Shown piece after piece: positions 24,783-33,841 of a stretch of 34,159 nucleotides of DNA. Under the pieces are notes generated by a model that saw only the letters and a program-made list of their open reading frames with translations, was not told where the DNA came from and did no database searches. The translations under genes and the position numbers were made by a program. Source of the DNA: Haematospirillum sp. H4485 (GTDB lineage Bacteria > Pseudomonadota > Alphaproteobacteria > Rhodospirillales > Rhodospirillaceae); assembly GCF_012102745.1 (NCBI RefSeq), contig NZ_JAAVSY010000017.1, positions 1-34,159 on the forward strand. Reading direction: 5' to 3'. The number at the start of each line of letters is the position of its first letter. Position 1 is the first letter of the stretch.

Positions 24783-26669
24783 ATGTGCGGAATTTTAGGT
24801 GTCACCGGTGGTATGGCAGCGCGCACATCGAACGAGGACTTTTTCGACGCACTCGATCTGATTCGGCATCGCGGTCCGGATGGCGGCTCAGTATGGGGCG
24901 CATCTGGTATTTGCCTCGGTCACCGACGCCTAGCGATCATCGATCTGGCCCAGCGCGCAGATCAGCCAATGCATCAAGGCGAGTTGTCCATCGTATTCAA
25001 CGGCGAGATCTACAACTTTCGTGAGTTGCGCGCTGAACTCTGCGCGCTGGGCCACACATTTAACACCAATTCGGACACCGAGGTACTGTTGCAGGCATGG
25101 CAACGTTGGGGGCCTGACTGCCTGACGCGTCTCGAAGGTATGTTCGCCTTTGCACTCTGGGACGGTGCCCAGGAAAAGTTGTTTCTTGCGCGAGATCGCT
25201 ACGGTGAGAAGCCCCTTTTCGTCTATGAAAGTGCTGAGGGTATCGCCTTCGCTTCGGAAATGCCTCCGTTGATTCGTCTGTCTGGAGGTTCGCTTCGAGA
25301 GAACCGATCTGCCACCGGTCTGTTCTTCCTGTACTCGTATATTCCAGCGCCTTATGGCGCGTTTCAGGGAGTATGCCAACTCGAACCTGGATGCTGGATG
25401 GAGTGGAGCGCTCGGGACGGTGTTCGTCGCCACCGTTATTACAGCCTACAGGCAGAAATCGCTGTCAGTGCAGCGCAGTCTCAACCACGGTACGAGGATG
25501 CGTGCCATATGCTGAAATCGATGCTGCGCGACGCTGTGTGGCGGCGCGTAGAAACTGCGGATGTACCGGTTGCCAGCATGTTGAGCGGCGGAATTGACAG
25601 CTCGATTGTGACAATCTTGGCGGCGCAGGCAATGGTATCCACACATCAGCCTATGTCGGTGTACTCGCTCGGATTCCCCGAGGATCCGGGTTTTGATGAG
25701 ACCGATTTTGCCAAGGTAGTCACGGCGACTTTGCCGAACGTACGGCATCGTATCGTCGAGGCGACGGAAGGCAGCGTCCTTCTTTTCGCCGGCGAAGTCC
25801 TCGACCGGCTCGGCGAGCCCTATGCCGATGCCTCTATCTTGCCGACTTCGCTGTTGTGCTCGCAGATCGAGGAAAAGGTTGTGTTGGGTGGCGACGCTGC
25901 TGATGAGCTGTTCGCCGGCTATGGTACCTATCCTTCCATTGTCGCCGGTAACCGTCTGCCCTCCTTGGTGCGCAGCCTGCTGGGCTTGGTGCCGCGCTAT
26001 CCGAGTCCGTCGGCGATACGCAATAGGCACTTGCGCGCGGTGGCGCTTTTCCATCGCCATCTGCGCGCCACGCCACTGCAAAGCTACCTAAGTTGGCGTA
26101 GCTACGCCGATGTGGACGTGCTGGCCACCTTGGGCATTGACACTTCAGCGTCCGCCGATTTTGCTGCAGCGCTGGACCCTAGTAGGGGCAGCTTGTTGCG
26201 TGATATCCAGGCACTGGACTTAGTATTCAACCTGCCGAATGACATGTTAAAAAAAGTGGACCATGCCGCCATGTTCCATAGTCTCGAAGTCCGCTTGCCC
26301 TTCCTCGACAGTAAGCTTGTTCATTGGGCGCTAGGACTTCCGGACGAGTACCGTCTGAGTGGTCGCACACGTAAGCGCATTCTGCGCGATGCCTTCGCCG
26401 ACGTGCTGCCGGAGATAGTGTTGACGCGCGGCAAGATGGGCTTTCTTTTGCCTATTCGGCGTTGGTTCCGTGAGGGAAAATTGCGCGATGAGCTAGATGC
26501 GATGCTGAGCGCACAAACGGTATTGGACAACAAGGCCGCGCGCGCGATTCTACACGAGCATGCAGCAAGCCGCGCAGATTACTCTGTGCTACTATGGTCG
26601 ATGTATGTCTACCTGCGCTGGTTGTCCAAGATTTCTGTGTGGGCTACGCATCATGTAAGGAGCAATTAA
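24783..26669 (+). CDS. asnB: Asparagine synthase-like glutamine amidotransferase (first copy)
   Basis: A 628-residue two-domain protein. The N-terminal class II glutaminase begins with Met-Cys2, the catalytic nucleophile after Met removal, and has GHRRLAIIDL, FNGEIYNF and NSDTEVLL. The C-terminal synthetase domain has the ATP pyrophosphatase loop SGGIDSS from Ser268, GGDAADELFAGY and a KKVDHAAM stretch where AsnB enzymes usually have KVDRASM. In O-antigen loci such proteins (WbpS type) amidate uronic acids to uronamides. Two uronate-forming dehydrogenases are in this locus, so that role is likely. True asparagine synthesis is less likely here. Arg to His in the VDRA motif may reflect the altered acceptor. 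The second homologue at 29345 is quite diverged. Confidence 0.82.
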   Translation: MCGILGVTGGMAARTSNEDFFDALDLIRHRGPDGGSVWGASGICLGHRRLAIIDLAQRADQPMHQGELSIVFNGEIYNFRELRAELCALGHTFNTNSDTEVLLQAWQRWGPDCLTRLEGMFAFALWDGAQEKLFLARDRYGEKPLFVYESAEGIAFASEMPPLIRLSGGSLRENRSATGLFFLYSYIPAPYGAFQGVCQLEPGCWMEWSARDGVRRHRYYSLQAEIAVSAAQSQPRYEDACHMLKSMLRDAVWRRVETADVPVASMLSGGIDSSIVTILAAQAMVSTHQPMSVYSLGFPEDPGFDETDFAKVVTATLPNVRHRIVEATEGSVLLFAGEVLDRLGEPYADASILPTSLLCSQIEEKVVLGGDAADELFAGYGTYPSIVAGNRLPSLVRSLLGLVPRYPSPSAIRNRHLRAVALFHRHLRATPLQSYLSWRSYADVDVLATLGIDTSASADFAAALDPSRGSLLRDIQALDLVFNLPNDMLKKVDHAAMFHSLEVRLPFLDSKLVHWALGLPDEYRLSGRTRKRILRDAFADVLPEIVLTRGKMGFLLPIRRWFREGKLRDELDAMLSAQTVLDNKAARAILHEHAASRADYSVLLWSMYVYLRWLSKISVWATHHVRSN

Positions 26670-26670
26670 A

Positions 26671-28191
26671 TTGTTAGCATGTTGCCATGGTTGGAAGCTT
26701 GCAAAGCATGTTCAATGTCAAGTTAATTTTCTGGCTTTGTGCGGCCTATTTTTTGCCTTTTCTGTATTGGCTGCATTGCGCAGCTACGGATGGTCGTTTA
26801 ATGAGATTATTAATAATGGGTCGCCAACATGGGTTGCATTTTTAGGGTGTGGATTGTTGTTGGTGATTGTCTGTTTCTTTTTCTGGGTGGCACAGTCTTT
26901 ACAGCGAGCGACTTATTTCTTGGGTTCCTCTGTAGCTCTTGGTGTGTTACCTGAAATACCGAAATTGCCATTTTTGAAGGATGTTACCCACATAGCTCTA
27001 ATATTTTTCGTGGTTGCGAATTGGCGGTACTTATATCTTTTATTGCAAGTGCGTTCCTTAGCTGATCGTCGAATTAAAATCTATCTTGCATTCCTAAGCT
27101 TGGCAGTTTTCAGCGTAGTGATTAATTTTTTGCTAAGTGGTGATGTATGGCAACTTAAGGTAGGCGTATCAGGTCTACTGCTTCTTGTTTTCCTGCTTAT
27201 GGCACTATGTGTAATTCTTTGGTCTTCAAGTTCACAAATTTACACACAGCTTCATAGAGGATTTCTCGATTCATCCCAGATTGCGGCGGCTTTGGGATTG
27301 GCTGCGATTATTTTATTACTTTCAACGCCTTACTCAACAGGCTTTGCTGGTGACGGTGCAAATACTCTTTGGGGCCTTGGTTATTTTGATCGACTGACTC
27401 TTTTAATGGAGACACCTGGCCTTACAGCGATATATTTTGTAGTGTCAATGACTTTTGCAATCCATGAAATAAGTAAAGAAGATAGAGATATAAGTAACAT
27501 TTCAAGATTCAGCCTTCTTTTTATTCTATATGTATCGCCATGGATAGTAGCAGCGACTGGATCTCGGGTTGGAAGAATTTCTTTGGTCGTACTCGTTGTG
27601 ACGGGACTGCTTTGGAAGCCTGTCAGACGGGCTACGCTAATCATGTTTCCTTCGTCGTTTGCAGCAACCTTATTGATGCTTGATTTTCAGTCATTCCCTA
27701 GTGCAGTGAAATTTATTATTGGGCATATTTTTCCAGATCATTCCATTGTTCAGCAAATGGAAGGACTGAGACTGACCGGAAGATTTTTTGACGCAGAAGA
27801 GCGGGGTGAACTGTTCCGTCATGCGATTTCCATGATGGTAGAAGCCCCCTTGATAAATCAGCTATTTGGAATGGGTTATGGAGTATCAGGATATAGCTCT
27901 TCACCATACCCTAGGCCACATAACCAGTTTCTGGGAATGATTGTAGAAATTGGTATTTTTGGTTCCATTGCTTTGGCTCTTTTTTGGTTTGTTTGTGGTT
28001 GGCGCACCTTCTTTGCTGTTCCGAGGCTAACTTGGTCCGATAAATCCGCCTTATGGGTATTCTTCGTAAGCCTGATTGCGATTTTTGGGTTGGCTATTAG
28101 CTATCAAATCACAACTAAAGGATTGGTGTTGGTGTTCCTCTTTTTAATGTTCAGCTGGTCGGGTACGCGCAGTTGCAAATTGAGGAAGTGA
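26671..28191 (+). CDS. wzy: O-antigen polymerase (Wzy, O-antigen ligase/polymerase family)
   Basis: A membrane protein of 506 residues with about eleven hydrophobic segments and a large periplasmic loop (roughly residues 340-410). After the loop comes RPHNQFLGMIVEIGIFG (His417-Asn418), the hallmark of the Wzy_C family shared by polymerases and WaaL ligases. Locus context favours the polymerase. The start is TTG 26671 with AAGGAG eight bases upstream, one base after the AsnB stop. The gene is clearly more AT-rich than its neighbours, as is usual for wzy, and was probably acquired separately. The stop overlaps the next start (TGATG). Confidence 0.82.
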   Translation: MLACCHGWKLAKHVQCQVNFLALCGLFFAFSVLAALRSYGWSFNEIINNGSPTWVAFLGCGLLLVIVCFFFWVAQSLQRATYFLGSSVALGVLPEIPKLPFLKDVTHIALIFFVVANWRYLYLLLQVRSLADRRIKIYLAFLSLAVFSVVINFLLSGDVWQLKVGVSGLLLLVFLLMALCVILWSSSSQIYTQLHRGFLDSSQIAAALGLAAIILLLSTPYSTGFAGDGANTLWGLGYFDRLTLLMETPGLTAIYFVVSMTFAIHEISKEDRDISNISRFSLLFILYVSPWIVAATGSRVGRISLVVLVVTGLLWKPVRRATLIMFPSSFAATLLMLDFQSFPSAVKFIIGHIFPDHSIVQQMEGLRLTGRFFDAEERGELFRHAISMMVEAPLINQLFGMGYGVSGYSSSPYPRPHNQFLGMIVEIGIFGSIALALFWFVCGWRTFFAVPRLTWSDKSALWVFFVSLIAIFGLAISYQITTKGLVLVFLFLMFSWSGTRSCKLRK

Positions 28192-29342
28192 TGTCTAAGC
28201 CACTAAAAATTCTGATCTGGCATTGGGGACGACGCGGAGGAGGGCCGCGCTATACGCTCGAGCTCGCGCGTGTGCTGGCTACCCGCCAGGATATGGAGAT
28301 ATATTTGTCGCTCTCGCGACAGTCCGAGATCTACGCTGATTTCGAGTGCGTGCAATCAGCTGGCCGTTTTGATATCAATACGTACGAAGGCATCCTTCAA
28401 TTCGGATTGCGCAGCATCAGGCTCCCCATGCTCAAGCGCCGTTTCGCCCGTTACATCCGGGAACAGAAAATTGACGTCGTGTTTTGCACCATGGACCATT
28501 TATGGGGTGCTTTCTTGGTGAGTGCAATTCGTGACTCTGACGCTGTTTACCTGTTGACTGTGCACGACGCTACCCGGCATCCTGGCGAAGATCAAGGCCA
28601 GCGGCGTTGGCTGCTGCGGCGCGACATAAATGCTTCTGATTCCGCACTCGTATTGACGCGCTCGGTCGGTCTATCGCTGCAAGCCAATTATTCCTATCCG
28701 GCAGACCGTGTCTTTCTGTCTGCCCATGGTCATTTTGGAGATGGCAGTGTTAATGTGGAAGTGCGCAGTCTTCCGACTGATAGGCCTGTGAGACTTCTGT
28801 TCTTTGGTCGTATTTTACAATACAAAGGTCTTGATTTGATGCTGGAGGTGCTGCCGCTGCTACGGCGTGAGTTCCCTGGACTTCAGTTGGAGGTTTGGGG
28901 TAACGGCGATATCAATCCCTACCAGTCAGCCATCGAGGCAGTTGGTGGTGTGCGCGTAGAGAATCGCTGGATCGAAGAATCAGAAATTCCTCAAATTTTC
29001 GCGTCCACGGATTTGGGCATGTTGCCGTACCGGGAAGCTAGTCAATCGGGGGTCGTGGCCACCGCATTCGCACTTGGCATGCCTTGCGTTGCCACGCCGG
29101 TACCCGGCCTATGCGAGCAGATTAGTGATGGTGTCACGGGTATCATTTCTAACGGCTTTGGTGCTGCTGAGTACGCGGAAGCAGTTGCCAGAGTCCTGCG
29201 AGACCCGGTGCTCTATACGCGCTTGTCGCAGAACTGCATCACAGTGACCAAGACGACGCTCAGTTGGGACTGCATCGGCCAATCGGTGGTAGACGCTTTG
29301 CGAGGTGCTTATGCCAAAGGTAAGCGCGGTAAGGAAAATTGA
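28191..29342 (+). CDS. Glycosyltransferase family 4
   Basis: A 383-residue GT-B enzyme. The N-terminal domain has ILIWHWGRRGGGPRYTLELA. The donor domain has LLFFGRILQYKGLDLMLEVL, LEVWGNGD, NRWIEESEIPQIFASTDLGM, YREASQSGVVATAFALGMP and TPVPGLCEQISDGVTG. The last stretch matches the GT4 donor site, with Gln-Ser-Gly in place of the first Glu motif residue. I chose ATG 28191, which shares a base with the wzy stop and has GAGGAAG upstream; a start at 28173 would add six residues inside wzy. It lies between wzy and the second asnB-like gene. Donor unknown. Confidence 0.82.
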   Translation: MSKPLKILIWHWGRRGGGPRYTLELARVLATRQDMEIYLSLSRQSEIYADFECVQSAGRFDINTYEGILQFGLRSIRLPMLKRRFARYIREQKIDVVFCTMDHLWGAFLVSAIRDSDAVYLLTVHDATRHPGEDQGQRRWLLRRDINASDSALVLTRSVGLSLQANYSYPADRVFLSAHGHFGDGSVNVEVRSLPTDRPVRLLFFGRILQYKGLDLMLEVLPLLRREFPGLQLEVWGNGDINPYQSAIEAVGGVRVENRWIEESEIPQIFASTDLGMLPYREASQSGVVATAFALGMPCVATPVPGLCEQISDGVTGIISNGFGAAEYAEAVARVLRDPVLYTRLSQNCITVTKTTLSWDCIGQSVVDALRGAYAKGKRGKEN

Positions 29343-29344
29343 TT

Positions 29345-31288
29345 ATGTGCGGTATCGCAGGAGTCGCTTCATGCGAGCGAGCAATACATTCCAGCAAACT
29401 TGACCGAATGCGGGATACTTTAAGTCATCGTGGCCCCGATGGCGCGGGCAGTTGGATTTCCAGTGACGGTCGTGTCGGATTGTCACATCGGCGCCTCTCT
29501 ATTCTGGATCTGTCTGCTGCTGGCGTGCAGCCAATGCATTCTAATTCTGGACGATATAGTATTTCCTTCAACGGCGAGATCTACAATTTTGCCGATTTGC
29601 GCAAGGAGCTTGAAGCCGCTGGTATGAGTTTCATTGGCCATTCGGATACCGAGATCATCCTAGGAGCCTGTGAACGATGGGGGGTTGTTGACGCTTTGCC
29701 GCGCTTGGCCGGTATGTTCGCTTTTGCTATCTGGGATGCCCAAGAAAGCACTCTGTACTTGGCACGTGACCGCGTCGGTATCAAGCCGTTCTACTACAGT
29801 CATCAGGACGGTGAGTTCAGCTTTGCCTCAGAGTTGCGGTCGCTGGTGAACTGGCGCGGTAGCCTTCCGCCGATCTCCAAGTGTGGGCTCAACGAGTATC
29901 TGCGTTTGGGATACGTCCCGTGCCCGTTGAGTATCTTTGAGGGCATCTGGAAGTTGCCGCCGGGGACCTATATGACTTGGCGTGCGGGAAAACTGTCTGA
30001 ACCAAGATTTTTTTGGACTTACTTGGACGCAGTGTCCCGTGGCCGGGCATGTTCCTTCACTGATGAGCACAGCGCGCTTACCGAGCTTGAGCGTGTTCTT
30101 CGAGTTAGTGTCGCTCGCCATATGGTATCGGATGTTCCGCTTGGTGCATTTCTTTCGGGGGGTATTGATTCGAGCATTGTAGTCGCGCTGATGCAGGCAC
30201 AAAGCATCCGCCCCATCCAAACATTTTCTATCGGCTTCAGCGCCGCCGCGTACAATGAAGCCAAGTACGCCGCACGCGTAGCCGCGTATCTCGGCACCGA
30301 GCATACCGAGCTGTATATTACAGATGCCGATGCGCGCCGTATTATCCCCTACTTGCCAGACGCCTATGATGAGCCGTTCGCGGACGTTTCGCAAATACCC
30401 ACTATCCTAGTATCGCAGCTAGCTCGCAGCCAGGTGACGGTGGCCTTGTCCGGCGACGGCGGCGACGAGCTGTTTGCTGGTTACAACCGCTATATTTTTG
30501 TTTCTTCTTTCTGGCGCAAATTGCAGCGGCTGCCGCTTGGTCTTCGACGCATGGCTGCTGCTTGTCTGCGCTACCCAAGCGTGGCGCACTGGGATGCCTT
30601 CTTCAAGGCTGCTGGCTTGTTAATGCCCCAGTCACTGCAGCCAAATCTGCTCGGTCAAAAAATGCACAAGATCGGTGCTATCCTGCCTTCTGATTCGCTA
30701 CTCGCGCTGCATAGCAGCTTGGTTGCACAGTGGGCGATTCCGCAAGCGGCTTTGAATCCCGAATGGCGTGGCGGTGAAGCGCTATGGAAGGAGATGCTGC
30801 AGGAGGACCCCTCGCTGACGCCGCCGATGCAGCAAGCGGTATGGGATGCGCAGACGTATATGGTGGACGACATCCTGACCAAGGTTGATCGTGCCAGCAT
30901 GCGATTCGGTCTTGAGGCGCGTGTCCCGTTGCTCGATCATACTGTCGTCGAAACTGCTTGGCGCGTACCGGAAGTCATGAAGTTGCGTGATGGCCAAGGA
31001 AAATGGCTGCTGAAGCAATTGCTCTATCGGTATGTTCCACAATCGCTGGTGGATCGACCAAAGATGGGGTTTGGAGTGCCCATTGAGGCTTGGCTCCGTG
31101 AAGGTGTTCGTGATTGGGCAGAGACCTATTTAGATGAGAAACGCTTGCGCAGTGAAGGTTATCTTGATGCTGACGTCATTCGTCAAGCATGGCTGCATCA
31201 TCAAAATGGCTCGAGTGAGAGTGGCGGTCCGCTATGGACTATTCTTATGTTCCAGCAATGGCTGGAACATTGCAGGACATGGCTATGA
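29345..31288 (+). CDS. asnB: Asparagine synthase-like glutamine amidotransferase (second copy)
   Basis: A 647-residue homologue of the protein at 24783. ATG 29345 puts Cys directly after Met, as needed for the glutaminase; a TTG at 29339 would add two residues in front and is unlikely. The glutaminase domain has SHRRLSILDLS, FNGEIYNF and HSDTEIIL. The synthetase domain has SGGIDSS from Ser271, SGDGGDELFAGYNRY and TKVDRASM, all canonical, in contrast to the altered VDHA form of the first copy. The two copies are distant in sequence, so they are separate acquisitions or old paralogues, and they may amidate different uronic acids or positions. A hairpin with 10-base arms and a 4-base loop (31247-31270) lies near the 3' end. 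Confidence 0.83.
   Translation: MCGIAGVASCERAIHSSKLDRMRDTLSHRGPDGAGSWISSDGRVGLSHRRLSILDLSAAGVQPMHSNSGRYSISFNGEIYNFADLRKELEAAGMSFIGHSDTEIILGACERWGVVDALPRLAGMFAFAIWDAQESTLYLARDRVGIKPFYYSHQDGEFSFASELRSLVNWRGSLPPISKCGLNEYLRLGYVPCPLSIFEGIWKLPPGTYMTWRAGKLSEPRFFWTYLDAVSRGRACSFTDEHSALTELERVLRVSVARHMVSDVPLGAFLSGGIDSSIVVALMQAQSIRPIQTFSIGFSAAAYNEAKYAARVAAYLGTEHTELYITDADARRIIPYLPDAYDEPFADVSQIPTILVSQLARSQVTVALSGDGGDELFAGYNRYIFVSSFWRKLQRLPLGLRRMAAACLRYPSVAHWDAFFKAAGLLMPQSLQPNLLGQKMHKIGAILPSDSLLALHSSLVAQWAIPQAALNPEWRGGEALWKEMLQEDPSLTPPMQQAVWDAQTYMVDDILTKVDRASMRFGLEARVPLLDHTVVETAWRVPEVMKLRDGQGKWLLKQLLYRYVPQSLVDRPKMGFGVPIEAWLREGVRDWAETYLDEKRLRSEGYLDADVIRQAWLHHQNGSSESGGPLWTILMFQQWLEHCRTWL
31247..31270. repeat. 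Hairpin before the methyltransferase ribosome site
   Basis: Perfect 10-base arms ATGTTCCAGC and GCTGGAACAT flank the loop AATG at the end of the second asnB-like gene. The next ribosome site (AGGA, 31273-31276) starts three bases after the stem. The hairpin could limit or couple initiation at ATG 31285. No T-run follows, so it is not a terminator. Confidence 0.5.
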
Positions 31289-32148
31289 TTTCCCGGCTCC
31301 CGTGGTGGGCAAAGCTATGCGCGAAGCTGCTACTTGCGCGCTTGCCTGTCCCTTACAGCCTGTGGCGTAAACTCAAGCTCTTCCGGCATGGCGAAATGAA
31401 CGACCCTGCGCGGGCTATTCGTACCTTTGAAAATTATTATAGGCATGCTTGTGAGCATGCCGACATACAAGCTGGCTTTACCGTTCTCGAACTGGGTCCC
31501 GGTGACTCCATCCTTTCCGGACTCGTGGCGCGCAGCATGGGTGCAAGCCGAGCCTGGCTGGTCGATGCTGGTGCATTTGCAGACACAGATGTCGCTGCTT
31601 GTCACCGTACTTTGGATCTCCTTAAGCAGATTGGTTACGCTGATCTCAGTTTGGGTGATGCTGCCAGTGTTGATGAGGTGTTGAGGCGCGCAAACGTGAC
31701 CTATCTCACCCGTGGTACGGCTTCATTGGCTGACATCCCGGATGCTAGCATCGACTTTTTTTGGTCGCAGGTCGTGCTGGAGCATGTGCCTTATGGCGAG
31801 TTTCTCGAATTTCTGCGTCAGTTGCGGCGTATCGTGAAATCCCATGGGATCGGTGTGCACAGTGTTGATTTCCGTGATCATTTGAGCAATGCTCTCAATA
31901 ACCTGCGTTTTTCCCACGTAACTTGGGAAAGCCAAGCCTTTCGCAACAGTGGTTTCTATACCAACCGCATTCGTCCCGGTGCCATGCTCTCACTATTCAA
32001 GGACGCGGGCTTCGACGTGGAAGTAATCACCGAAACGCATTGGCCAGAAATACCGACCCCGCGTGCTGCCATGGTGGCGCCTTTCCGCGAGTTACCAGCC
32101 GCCGAGCTGAGCCTCGCTGAGTATGAGGTGCTGTTGTGGCCGAGGTGA
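31285..32148 (+). CDS. Class I SAM-dependent methyltransferase
   Basis: A 287-residue protein with a basic, partly hydrophobic N-terminus (WWAKLCAKLLLARLPV), which may bind the membrane face, followed by a methyltransferase core: VLELGPGDSILSG near residues 67-79, then DIPDASIDFFWSQVVLEHV and an LRRIVKSHGIGVHSVD strand. I chose ATG 31285 because it overlaps the asnB stop (ATGA) and has AGGA eight bases upstream; in-frame ATGs at 31234 and 31279 are less well placed. It is the fourth methyltransferase in the locus. It probably methylates a sugar of the growing chain, but the substrate is unknown. Confidence 0.75.
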   Translation: MISRLPWWAKLCAKLLLARLPVPYSLWRKLKLFRHGEMNDPARAIRTFENYYRHACEHADIQAGFTVLELGPGDSILSGLVARSMGASRAWLVDAGAFADTDVAACHRTLDLLKQIGYADLSLGDAASVDEVLRRANVTYLTRGTASLADIPDASIDFFWSQVVLEHVPYGEFLEFLRQLRRIVKSHGIGVHSVDFRDHLSNALNNLRFSHVTWESQAFRNSGFYTNRIRPGAMLSLFKDAGFDVEVITETHWPEIPTPRAAMVAPFRELPAAELSLAEYEVLLWPR

Positions 32149-32150
32149 TT

Positions 32151-33302
32151 ATGAATGCCCAACCCAAGCTGCTGTTTCTTGTTACCGAGGATTGGTACTT
32201 CTGTTCTCATCGTCTTCCACTTGCTGTCGCTGCACGTGAGGCTGGCTATGAAGTTACCGTTGTCACTCGTATCAATCAGTTTGCTGAAGTCATACGTGCA
32301 TCTGGACTGAGGCTCGTCCCGCTCCAACGCATGCGACGCGCGGGAACGCACCCCTTGCAGGAGCTGGCTTCTCTTTGGGAGCTTTGGGGCATTTATCGCC
32401 GCGAGAAGCCCGACTTAGCTCATCATGTTGGCCTCAAGCCCGTCGTTTATGGCAGTCTCATCGCGCGATTGATGGGTGTGCGTGGCGTAATCAATGCGCT
32501 TGCTGGACTGGGATTTGTTTTTTCCTCAGGCCGATTATTTGCGCGGATATTGCGACCGGTTATCAAGGCCGTGTTTTTTTGTTTGCTCAAGCGAAGGAAT
32601 ATTCGCGTCATTGTACAAAACGAACGTGATCGTGATGTGTTGACCGAGGAGGTTGGTATCGACTCCCCCAGTGTTCGATTGATCCGTGGGGCCGGCGTGG
32701 ATCTGCGCCTCTATAGCGGACGGTTGCCTAGCGTGCAGCCTCCGTTGGTGGTGTTGATTGCGCGTATGCTGTGGGATAAAGGGGTAGGTGACTTTGTCGA
32801 GGCTGCTACTCGTATTCGCGATGCAGGATGCCATGCTCGATTCGCTCTGGTGGGCATTCCTGATCCGGAGAATCCGACATCGGTGCCGGAATCGCAGCTT
32901 CGTGCTTGGAATGATGATGGCACCGTCGAATGGTGGGGGTATCGCGCTGATATCCCCGCAGTTCTGGAGATGGCGAGTATTTCTTGTCTTCCAACCTTCT
33001 ACGGCGAAGGTGTGCCGAAGGCATTGATTGAAGCGATGGCCTGCAGTCGTGCAATTGTGACCACAGATATCCCTGGTTGCCGCGAACTGGTTGCTTCTGG
33101 GCGTAATGGCATTGTTGTGGCGCCACACGATGTGCCAGCATTGACCGCCGCGCTAGAGACTTTGATTCGCGATCCTGAGCGTTGTCGTCAAATGGGTATT
33201 GCTGGACGAGAAATGGTGGAGCAATCGCTATCCTTGGAGCGAGTAATTAAAGAAACACTTTCTCTTTATATGGAGTTAGTGCCGATTAAGGTTCTTAGTT
33301 GA
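32151..33302 (+). CDS. Glycosyltransferase family 4 (PglA/WbpT-like)
   Basis: A 383-residue GT-B enzyme. The N-terminal domain has FLVTEDWYFCSHRLPLA and HHVGLKPVVYGSLIARL. The donor domain has RGAGVDLRLYS, VVLIARMLWDKGVGDFVEAA and ISCLPTFYGEGVPKALIEAMAC with E-x7-E, then TTDIPGCREL. This subgroup often transfers the second sugar onto the lipid-linked first sugar, and its gene usually precedes the initiating sugar-phosphate transferase (WbpL or PglC type). No such gene follows here. I chose ATG 32151 with GAGG upstream; a GTG at 32136 would add five residues overlapping the previous gene. Confidence 0.83.
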   Translation: MNAQPKLLFLVTEDWYFCSHRLPLAVAAREAGYEVTVVTRINQFAEVIRASGLRLVPLQRMRRAGTHPLQELASLWELWGIYRREKPDLAHHVGLKPVVYGSLIARLMGVRGVINALAGLGFVFSSGRLFARILRPVIKAVFFCLLKRRNIRVIVQNERDRDVLTEEVGIDSPSVRLIRGAGVDLRLYSGRLPSVQPPLVVLIARMLWDKGVGDFVEAATRIRDAGCHARFALVGIPDPENPTSVPESQLRAWNDDGTVEWWGYRADIPAVLEMASISCLPTFYGEGVPKALIEAMACSRAIVTTDIPGCRELVASGRNGIVVAPHDVPALTAALETLIRDPERCRQMGIAGREMVEQSLSLERVIKETLSLYMELVPIKVLS

Positions 33303-33470
33303 TGATATTTGCGGTCACTAGCGCGAATAGTTTTTTTGGTAGAGCCGTAGTTCAACAACAAGCAGACAGCAGTTACAAGATGCTGATATGCGTTTGACAA
33401 TCAGCGCTTTTTGCTAGCAACCAAGGCGTCAACTCGATGGTAGTTCCCTAGTTGCAGATGGCATTGGGGT

Positions 33471-33560
33471 GTGCGGTGCCGTATGTCTTTTCTTATCGAG
33501 CGCGGTGAGTACGTAGTGGTGCTCGGCCCATCCAGTGTAGGTAGCCGTTCTAGGCTGTGC
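33471..33560 (+). pseudogene. Possible ABC-transporter ATPase remnant (degenerate Walker A)
   Basis: The reading MSFLIERGEYVVVLGPSSVG resembles the front of an ABC ATPase, where FRIERGEYVVVLGPSGSGKST would be typical. The Walker A Lys is replaced by Arg/Ser (VGSRS), and nothing ABC-like follows. Only about 25 codons match, so chance resemblance is possible. If real, it is a dead fragment of an exporter or other transporter gene. Confidence 0.25.
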
Positions 33561-33574
33561 GGCTACACAAGCTC

Positions 33575-33596
33575 ATATACACCATATAGTGTATAT
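33575..33596. promoter_or_regulatory. Operator-like palindrome
   Basis: ATATACAC (33575-33582) and GTGTATAT (33589-33596) are perfect inverted 8-base arms around CATATA. The 14-base centre-to-centre spacing and AT-rich core resemble an operator for a helix-turn-helix dimer. No adjacent gene or promoter is evident, so binding is speculative. Confidence 0.3.
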
Positions 33597-33674
33597 ATAA
33601 GCGCTGATTCCACAATCCTTGCCTGCAGAAAGGAGGGCGTCTACCTGCCGCTGACGGGCAAGTAGGTCAGCCAC

Positions 33675-33695
33675 TTTTTCCATATTGTGGAAAAA
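33675..33695. repeat. AT-rich hairpin
   Basis: Perfect 8-base arms TTTTTCCA and TGGAAAAA with a 5-base loop. The T-run precedes the stem on the + strand, so it does not look like a + strand terminator. On the - strand the stem is also preceded, not followed, by the T-rich arm. It is most likely only a structured spacer. Confidence 0.35.
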
Positions 33696-33805
33696 TACTA
33701 TAGAATTGGGTAGCTCTATGGTACTGACCAGTAATCTGCCTTTGCGCAGTAGCTTAAAGACGTTCTGCGGTAACCCCCACGCTGACCACAGCTATGATAG
33801 AATAG

Positions 33806-33841
33806 ATTCTTCATCATGAGTACATCCTGTAGATGAAGAAT
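33806..33841. repeat. Inverted repeat with 10-base arms
   Basis: ATTCTTCATC (33806-33815) and GATGAAGAAT (33832-33841) are perfect reverse complements with a 16-base spacer. They lie in AT-rich DNA with no gene. A binding site or a remnant of a mobile-element end is possible. Confidence 0.4.

Noticed and set aside
33675-33695. Rho-independent terminator for the operon
   Set aside because: The stem is AT-rich and the T-run lies before it, not after; it is also almost 400 bases from the last gene.
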